DNA of 12,193 nt from an uncultured Burkholderiaceae bacterium. GTDB lineage: Bacteria > Pseudomonadota > Gammaproteobacteria > Burkholderiales > Burkholderiaceae. This document shows, piece after piece, positions 7,583-12,193 of the stretch. The notes beneath the pieces were generated by a model. That model searched no databases and was not told the DNA's origin. It was given only the letters and a program-made list of their open reading frames with translations. How positions within the stretch are numbered: position 1 is the first letter of the stretch; the number at the start of each line of letters is the position of its first letter. The DNA lies in NCBI GenBank assembly GCA_937871985.1, contig CALMPB010000392.1, positions 1 through 12,193 on the forward strand, written 5' to 3'. The position numbers and the translations under genes are program-made.

Positions 7583-8371
7583 TCAGTAGAACAGTTCCTG
7601 CAACGCCAGGCCGGGTTCTTCGGCGCGCATGAAACGCTCGCCGACCAGGAAGGCGTCGACCTTGTGCGAGCGCATGAGGGCAACGTCCTCGCGGGTGAGG
7701 ATGGCGCTTTCGGTGACGACGCGCTTGCCCTCGGGAACCAGGGGCAGCAGGTCTATGGTGTTTTGCAGCGAGGTCTCGAAGGTGCGCAGGTTGCGGTTGT
7801 TGATGCCCAGCAGGTTGGTCTTCAGCTGCAGGGCGGTTTCCAGCTCGGCTCGTTCGTGCACTTCCACCAGCACATCCATGCCCAGTTCGATGGAAAGGCT
7901 TTCCAGCTCGGCCAGTTGGGTCTTGCTTAGCGCGGCCACGATAAGAAGGATGCAGTCGGCGCCCAGGGCGCGGGCGTGCACGATCTGGTAGGGGTCGATG
8001 ATGAAATCCTTGCGCAGCACCGGCAGCGAGCAGGCGGCCCGAGCCTGGCGCAGGTAGTCGTACGAGCCCTGGAAAAACTGCACGTCGGTCAGCACGGACA
8101 GGCAGGCCGCGCCGTGCGCCGCGTACGAGGCGGCGATCTCGGCCGGATTGAAGTTTTCGCGAATGACGCCTTTGGACGGCGAAGCCTTCTTGATTTCGGC
8201 GATGACGCCCGGCTTGCCCTGAGCGATTTTTTCTTCGATGGCCCGGATGAAGCCGCGCACGTCCTTGCGATTCTTGGCCTCGCGCAGCAGATCGGCCTCG
8301 CTGCGCATTTGGCGGGCGGTCGCGACCTCGGCTTTCTTGGTGTCGAGAATTTTTTTCAGGATGTCGTTCAT
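7583..8371 (-). CDS. trpC: Indole-3-glycerol phosphate synthase
   Basis: A 262-residue TIM-barrel enzyme that closes carboxyphenylamino-deoxyribulose phosphate to indole-3-glycerol phosphate, the fourth step of tryptophan synthesis. Signature segments run in order: [13 protein letters not shown] (56-68), whose Lys and Ser contact substrate; [21 protein letters not shown] (119-130) with the catalytic Lys 120; [15 protein letters not shown]; and VTESAI near the end. The length is normal for a monofunctional enzyme, so there is no fusion to phosphoribosylanthranilate isomerase; trpF is not in the window. Its ATG overlaps the trpD stop as ATGA, so translation is coupled. Confidence 0.97.
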   Translation of the reverse strand: MNDILKKILDTKKAEVATARQMRSEADLLREAKNRKDVRGFIRAIEEKIAQGKPGVIAEIKKASPSKGVIRENFNPAEIAASYAAHGAACLSVLTDVQFFQGSYDYLRQARAACSLPVLRKDFIIDPYQIVHARALGADCILLIVAALSKTQLAELESLSIELGMDVLVEVHERAELETALQLKTNLLGINNRNLRTFETSLQNTIDLLPLVPEGKRVVTESAILTREDVALMRSHKVDAFLVGERFMRAEEPGLALQELFY

Positions 8372-9405
8372 GATTGCAGCTTTTGAGTATAGGAGCGGAA
8401 TTCCTCGAGCTTGGCCCGGGCCGCGCCGTTGGAAATAAGCTCGAATGCCTTGTCCAGGCCTTCGCGTATGGAATTGGCCTTGTTGCCGGCGTAGATGGCC
8501 AGGCCGGCGTTGAATCCGACGATGTCGCGCGCCGCGCCGGGGACGTTTTCGAGCGCCTGCACGATCAGTGTAGCCGACTCGTCGCGATTGCTCACCTTGA
8601 TCGAGCGGTTGGACATCATGGACATGCCGAAATCCTCGGGATGGATTTCGTACTCGCGGATGGTGCCGTCCTTGAGTTCGCCCACGAGCGTGGGGGCGCC
8701 CAGCGAGGCTTCGTCCATGCCGTCCTTGCCGTGCACGATGAGCACGTGCTTGGAGCCCAGGCGCTCCATGGCGCGAACCTGGATGCCGACCAGGTCGGAA
8801 TGGAACACGCCCATGAGCTGGTTGGCGGCGTTGGCGGGGTTGGTGAGCGGGCCGAGAATGTTGAAAATGGTCTTGACGCCCAGTTCCTTGCGGATGGCGG
8901 CCACGTTTTTCATGGCCCCGTGATGCGCCGGCGCGAACATGAAGCCGATGCCGGTCTGTTCGATGCTCTCGGCGATCTGCTCGGGAGACAGGTTGATGTT
9001 GATGCCCAGGGCCTCGACCACGTCGGCGCTGCCGGAGGACGACGACGCGCTGCGCCCGCCGTGCTTGGCAATCTTGACGCCGGCGGCGGCGGCCACGAAC
9101 ATGGAGGCGGTGGAAATATTGAAGGTGTTGGAGCCGTCGCCGCCGGTGCCGCACATGTCGAGCAGGTTTTCGGGGTCGGGGGTCCGTACTTGCAGGGCGA
9201 ACTCACGCATGACCTGGGCCGCCGCGGTGATTTCGCCGATGGTCTCTTTTTTGACGCGCAACCCCATGATGAGGGCGGCGGCGATTTGCGGCGAAAGCTC
9301 GCCGCGCATCAGCAGGCGCATCAGGTGCAGCATTTCGTCGTGGAAGATTTCGCGGTGCTCGATACAGCGGGCCAGAGCTTCGGTGGGGGTGATGGCGGTG
9401 GTCAT
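8368..9405 (-). CDS. trpD: Anthranilate phosphoribosyltransferase
   Basis: A 345-residue enzyme that joins anthranilate to PRPP, the second step of tryptophan synthesis. The glycine-rich PRPP loop CGTGGDG (85-91), then NTFNIST, the KHGGR stretch (114-118), SSSGSADV and the metal-binding GMDEAS motif are all visible. In many TrpD proteins the fourth motif reads KHGNR; here Gly 117 replaces the Asn, possibly a lineage variant. The start at 9405 follows AAAAGGA by six bases and begins at [14 protein letters not shown], where similarity begins. The frame is open further upstream but that part overlaps trpG in another frame. The trpG stop is two bases upstream, and the gene's own stop overlaps trpC. 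Confidence 0.97.
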   Translation of the reverse strand: MTTAITPTEALARCIEHREIFHDEMLHLMRLLMRGELSPQIAAALIMGLRVKKETIGEITAAAQVMREFALQVRTPDPENLLDMCGTGGDGSNTFNISTASMFVAAAAGVKIAKHGGRSASSSSGSADVVEALGININLSPEQIAESIEQTGIGFMFAPAHHGAMKNVAAIRKELGVKTIFNILGPLTNPANAANQLMGVFHSDLVGIQVRAMERLGSKHVLIVHGKDGMDEASLGAPTLVGELKDGTIREYEIHPEDFGMSMMSNRSIKVSNRDESATLIVQALENVPGAARDIVGFNAGLAIYAGNKANSIREGLDKAFELISNGAARAKLEEFRSYTQKLQS

Positions 9406-9407
9406 TG

Positions 9408-9983
9408 TTATTCCTTTTCTTGGATTGTCAGAAAGTTGCGCAGCAGCGCGTGGCCGTGTTCGCTGAGTATGGATTCCGGGTGGAACTGTACCCCGTAGAC
9501 GGGCAGGGTCTTGTGGCGCACGCCCATGATTTCGCCGTCTTCGCTTTCGGCGGTGATCTCCAGGCAGTCGGGCAGGGAGCCGCGCTCGATGGCCAGCGAG
9601 TGGTAGCGCGTTACGGTAAAGGGCGAAGGCAGGTCCTTGAAGACGTCGGAACCGGTATGGGTGATGGCCGAGGTCTTGCCGTGCATCTGCGTCTTGGCGC
9701 GGATGATGTTGCCGCCGTAGGCGGCGCCGATGGCCTGGTGGCCCAGGCATACGCCCAGAATGGGCACTTTGCCGGCAAAGGCCTGGATCAGCGCCACGGA
9801 AATGCCCGCCTCGGCCGGCGAGCAGGGCCCGGGCGAAACGCAGATGCGGGCGGGTCGCAGGGCGGCGATTTCCTCGACGGTGGTCTGGTCGTTGCGCAGC
9901 ACTTTTACGTCTTCGCCCAGCTCGCCGAAATATTGGACCAGGTTGTAGGTGAAGGAATCGTAGTTATCTAGCATCAGCAGCAT
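9408..9983 (-). CDS. trpG: Anthranilate synthase glutamine amidotransferase subunit
   Basis: A 191-residue class I glutamine amidotransferase that supplies ammonia to TrpE. It starts [19 protein letters not shown], the hallmark TrpG/PabA N-terminus. The oxyanion region [11 protein letters not shown] (50-60), the nucleophile Cys 79 in [10 protein letters not shown], and His 168 with Glu 170 in FHPES complete the triad. It is freestanding, not fused to TrpE or TrpD. PabA-type dual use for folate synthesis is possible, but its place between trpE and trpD argues that its main role is in tryptophan synthesis. GGAG lies seven bases before the ATG; the trpE stop is 21 bases upstream. Confidence 0.97.
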   Translation of the reverse strand: MLLMLDNYDSFTYNLVQYFGELGEDVKVLRNDQTTVEEIAALRPARICVSPGPCSPAEAGISVALIQAFAGKVPILGVCLGHQAIGAAYGGNIIRAKTQMHGKTSAITHTGSDVFKDLPSPFTVTRYHSLAIERGSLPDCLEITAESEDGEIMGVRHKTLPVYGVQFHPESILSEHGHALLRNFLTIQEKE

Positions 9984-10004
9984 GTTGGATCTCCGGGGCG
10001 GGCA

Positions 10005-11525
10005 TTAGATGGGTTCGTCCAGGCCGAACTGGACCTTCTCGGCGGCGCGCAGTACGGCGCGCGCCTTGGCCTCGGTTTCCTGCCATTCTTTTTCGGGATC
10101 GGAGTCGGCCACGATGCCGGCGGCCGCCTGCACGTACAGCATGCCGTCCTTGACGATGCCGGTGCGGATGGCGATGGCCACGTCCATTTCGCCGCTGTAG
10201 CTCAGGTAGCCGGCGGCGCCGCCGTAAATGCCGCGCCGCACGGGCTCGAGTTCGTCGATGATTTCCATGGCCCGCACCTTGGGGGCGCCGGTCAGCGTGC
10301 CGGCGGGGAAGGTGGCGCGCAGCACGTCCATATTGCTCATGCCTTCATTCAGCACGCCGCTGACGTTGGAAACCAGGTGCTGCACGTGCGAGTAGCGTTC
10401 GATGGTCATGGTGTCGGTCACCTTGACCGAACCGGTTTGCGCCACGCGGCCCACGTCGTTGCGCGCCAGGTCGATGAGCATGACGTGCTCGGCGCGCTCC
10501 TTGGGGTCGGCCTGCAGCTCGGCAGCCAGCGCGGCATCCTCGGCCGGGGTGCCGCCGCGCTTGCGCGTGCCGGCCAGGGGACGGATGGTGACCAGGGTCT
10601 GGTCGCGATCGGCTTCGGCGATGGTTTCCTGGCGAACCAGGATTTCAGGCGACGAGCCCACGACGTGGAAGGTGTCGAAATCCCAGTAGTACATATAGGG
10701 AGAGGGATTCAGCGAACGCAGCGAACGGTACAGCGACAGCGGCGAATCGCGGTAGGGCTTGGCGATGACCTGGCTGATCTGCACCTGCATGAGGTCGCCG
10801 GCGGCGATGTATTCCTTGGCCTTGAGCACGGCGGCCAGGTAGTCTTCTTTCTTGAAATCGCGCCGGGAGTCGGTTTGCAGGCTGGAATAAGCGTAGGGAA
10901 TGACGACCGGCATGCGCAGCTTTTCGCGCAGGTCCTTGATGCGCCGCCGGGCGTTGGCGTAGGCTTCGGGCTGTTGCGGGTCGGCGTATACGACCAGGTA
11001 GGTGCGGCCGGCCAGGTTGTCGACCACCACGAACTCGTCCACGTGCAGCAGCATGATGTCGGGCGTGCCTTCGTCCTGGCCCGAAGGAAAGGGCTTGACG
11101 GCCGGCCCGAGCCGGGGCTCCATGTGGCGCACGGTGTCGTAGCCGAAGTAGCCGGCCAGACCCCCCGCGAAACGGGGCATGCCGGGGCGCAGCGCCACCT
11201 TGAAGCGGGCCTGGTAGGCTTCGATGAAGGCCAGCGGGTCGCCTTCATGGGTTTCCACGACCTGGCCCTGATGCACGACTTCGGTCAGCGTGCCGGTGGC
11301 GCGGATGATGGTTTTGGCGGGCAGGCCGATGAAGGAATAGCGCCCGAAGCGTTCACCGCCCACGACCGATTCCATCAGGCAGCTGTTGCGTCCGCCTTCG
11401 GGGCCGCTGTAGGCCAGTTTCAGGTAGATGGACAACGGGGTGTCGAGGTCGGCGTAGGTTTCCGCCATAAGGGGGATGCGGTTGTATCCCTGGGCGGCAA
11501 GTGCGTTGAATTCGATTTCTGTCAT
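10005..11525 (-). CDS. trpE: Anthranilate synthase component I
   Basis: A 506-residue chorismate-using enzyme that forms anthranilate, the committed step of tryptophan synthesis, with TrpG. The N-terminal domain carries LMES (50-53), the position of the tryptophan feedback-inhibition motif LLES in enteric enzymes, so the enzyme is probably inhibited by tryptophan. The C-terminal chorismate-binding domain shows RPLAGTRKRG, LIDLARNDVGRV, SHVQHLVSNV, TFPAGTLTGAPK and GGAAGYLSYSG in order. The start at 11525 (MTEIEFNALAAQGYNRIP) is where similarity begins; an in-frame ATG at 11633 lies upstream of the attenuator hairpin and is not credible. It is first in trpEGDC and controlled by the leader upstream. 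Confidence 0.97.
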   Translation of the reverse strand: MTEIEFNALAAQGYNRIPLMAETYADLDTPLSIYLKLAYSGPEGGRNSCLMESVVGGERFGRYSFIGLPAKTIIRATGTLTEVVHQGQVVETHEGDPLAFIEAYQARFKVALRPGMPRFAGGLAGYFGYDTVRHMEPRLGPAVKPFPSGQDEGTPDIMLLHVDEFVVVDNLAGRTYLVVYADPQQPEAYANARRRIKDLREKLRMPVVIPYAYSSLQTDSRRDFKKEDYLAAVLKAKEYIAAGDLMQVQISQVIAKPYRDSPLSLYRSLRSLNPSPYMYYWDFDTFHVVGSSPEILVRQETIAEADRDQTLVTIRPLAGTRKRGGTPAEDAALAAELQADPKERAEHVMLIDLARNDVGRVAQTGSVKVTDTMTIERYSHVQHLVSNVSGVLNEGMSNMDVLRATFPAGTLTGAPKVRAMEIIDELEPVRRGIYGGAAGYLSYSGEMDVAIAIRTGIVKDGMLYVQAAAGIVADSDPEKEWQETEAKARAVLRAAEKVQFGLDEPI

Positions 11526-11571
11526 GGTGCTCTCGGGTTGGCTTTGTTGGTGCACAAGACCGGACAGAATC

Positions 11572-11608
11572 AAAAAAGCCCGGCCATGATGTGTATGGTT
11601 CCGGGCTT
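11572..11608 (-). terminator. trp attenuator (intrinsic terminator before trpE)
   Basis: In the minus-strand RNA, AAGCCCGG (11608-11601) pairs with CCGGGCUU (11583-11576), continued after a two-base bulge by AUGG/CCAU, closing a seven-base loop. A run of six U follows directly (11577-11572). It lies 46 bases before the trpE start and 56 bases after the leader-peptide stop codon, so it cannot be the terminator of a full gene and fits an attenuator. Confidence 0.9.
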
Positions 11609-11627
11609 GGCTGCTTGGTAATGCAGT

Positions 11628-11657
11628 CGGCACGAGAAGACGGGGTCTTACATGCCG
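11628..11657 (-). promoter_or_regulatory. Spacer hairpin in the trp leader
   Basis: In the leader RNA, CGGCA pairs with TGCCG (outer stem, + strand positions 11653-11657 and 11628-11632), and AAGAC with GTCTT (inner stem, 11645-11649 and 11637-11641), around a three-base loop. It lies between the leader-peptide stop codon and the attenuator. It could act as a pause hairpin or bring the proposed antiterminator halves closer together; the role is inferred. Confidence 0.4.
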
Positions 11658-11664
11658 GGAGGAA

Positions 11665-11742
11665 TTACCGCCACCCAGAACACAAGCGCCACCAACGCCA
11701 TGTGGCGTTGGGAGTTGTGCAATAAGATGGGGTAGCGGTCAT
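11665..11742 (-). CDS. trpL: trp operon leader peptide (attenuation)
   Basis: A 25-residue ORF, starting MTATPSYC, located between gph and trpE. Residues 15-19 are W-R-W-W-R and residue 24 is again Trp, so four of 25 codons are TGG (three in the span TGGCGTTGGTGG). This is far above chance and sits exactly where a ribosome would stall when charged tRNA-Trp is scarce. An intrinsic terminator lies 56 bases downstream, before trpE. Around the Trp codons, CGCCAC can pair with GTGGCG sequences, and GTTCTGGGT (11681-11673) can pair over nine positions with GCCCGGAAC (11606-11598) of the terminator stem, a candidate antiterminator. No strong SD precedes the ATG, which is the main weakness. Expression as a stable peptide is not expected. 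Confidence 0.82.
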   Translation of the reverse strand: MTATPSYCTTPNATWRWWRLCSGWR

Positions 11743-11783
11743 GGTGTTTGTTTTTTTGAACGTTGCCGAAGATGCTGGAAGGA

Positions 11784-12193
11784 TCAGGCGGAACCCAGGG
11801 CGGCTTGGCCCTGGCCGGTTCGGCGCTTGCTGATCCATTGCGCGGCGGCTTCGATGGACATAACTATATCATCGACTTTCAAATTTTGCACGCTGTGACC
11901 GTGGTTGTAGCCGTACGGAACAGCCAGGGCGGTGATGCCCGCGGCCTGGGCCGCCTGGGCGTCGTTGATCGAATCGCCGATCATCACCGCCTGTTCGGGC
12001 GCCGCGCCCAGTTGCGCGCAGGCATGCAACAGAGGCTCGGGCTGCGGCTTTTGCTCGGGGCAGGTGTCGCCGCAAACCACGCATTCGAAATACGGCGCCA
12101 GCCCGCTGCGCTCCAGCAGGGGCAGGGTGAATTCGGCGGGGTTGTTGGTGACCACGGCCAGCTTCAAGCCCATGCGCGCGAAGGCCCGCAGCC
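11784..12193 (-). CDS. gph: Phosphoglycolate phosphatase, C-terminal part (HAD family)
   Basis: About 135 residues of the 3' part of a gene whose start lies beyond the right edge. HAD motif II is seen in LAVVTNNP, the motif III lysine in EQKPQPEPLL, and motif IV in MIGDSINDAQAAQAAG, which binds magnesium. The following GITALAVPYGYNHG is typical of phosphoglycolate phosphatases, which dephosphorylate 2-phosphoglycolate. The first aspartates (DxD) lie outside the window. Many Burkholderiales have gph directly before trpE, often after rpe, which supports the assignment. An ATG at 12173 is internal: the frame stays open to the edge. The stop codon is 41 bases before the trp leader start, and no terminator separates them, so read-through from gph into the leader is possible. 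Confidence 0.88.
   Translation of the reverse strand, partial: LRAFARMGLKLAVVTNNPAEFTLPLLERSGLAPYFECVVCGDTCPEQKPQPEPLLHACAQLGAAPEQAVMIGDSINDAQAAQAAGITALAVPYGYNHGHSVQNLKVDDIVMSIEAAAQWISKRRTGQGQAALGSA

Noticed and set aside
8374..9498. 374-codon plus-strand ORF opposite trpD
   Set aside because: His/Gly/Val/Ala-rich product typical of antisense frames of GC-rich genes; trpD is certain on the minus strand.
9406..9750. N-terminal extension of TrpD
   Set aside because: It overlaps trpG in a different frame; ATG 9405 has a well-placed AAAAGGA and starts the conserved protein.
10377..11621. 414-codon plus-strand ORF opposite trpE
   Set aside because: Same antisense artefact; it would also run through the trp attenuator.
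11526..11633. N-terminal extension of TrpE to the ATG at 11633
   Set aside because: It would translate through the attenuator hairpin, and the family begins at MTEIEFNALAAQ.
11856..11905. TATAGT in the 3' part of gph as the trp promoter
   Set aside because: No acceptable -35 lies at 16-18 bases, so I did not list it, although some promoter for the trp leader is expected near here.

Overview
The window looks like a chromosomal segment of a betaproteobacterium, most likely Burkholderiales/Alcaligenaceae (Bordetella, Achromobacter or Pusillimonas relatives). The grounds are the gph-trpE-trpG-trpD-trpC order, GC-rich coding with a strong G/C third-position bias, and the protein sequence style. 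This placement is inferred from gene order and protein motifs; no database was searched. Almost every gene lies on the minus strand; the one clear plus-strand gene encodes a DUF1697 protein.

Left part (1-3950): an accessory-looking module read right to left. It holds a CocE/NonD-type alpha/beta-hydrolase, an MFS carrier and a TetR-type regulator. Upstream of the hydrolase is an AT-rich control region with three near-identical palindromes (core ATACAG-NN-CTGTAT) around a plausible minus-strand promoter. The simplest model is a substrate-induced uptake-and-hydrolysis operon repressed by its own TetR product. The substrate is unknown. The hydrolase keeps its Ser nucleophile but lacks the family's usual Asp and His signatures. 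A further minus-strand gene may begin at base 34 and run off the left edge.

Middle (3950-7115): a plus-strand DUF1697 gene faces a minus-strand rhlE-type DEAD-box RNA helicase, with a strong hairpin terminator usable from both sides between them. The helicase has an unusually long, repetitive, Arg/Gly-rich tail. A 439-base gap precedes it, carrying a perfect TATAAT and two perfect inverted repeats, one directly beside its ribosome binding site.

Right part (7116-12193): the tryptophan operon, trpE-trpG-trpD-trpC, tightly packed (a 4-base ATGA overlap and gaps of 2 and 21 bases), followed after 14 bases by a HIT-family gene. Upstream of trpE is a short leader ORF with a Trp-Arg-Trp-Trp-Arg cluster, followed by a textbook intrinsic terminator just before trpE, that is, a ribosome-mediated transcription attenuator. 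The 3' part of a phosphoglycolate phosphatase gene (gph) closes the window.

The strongest non-gene signals are the trp leader/attenuator, the triple TetR-type operator array and the structured rhlE leader. I saw no RNA genes, CRISPR arrays, insertion sequences or phage genes.
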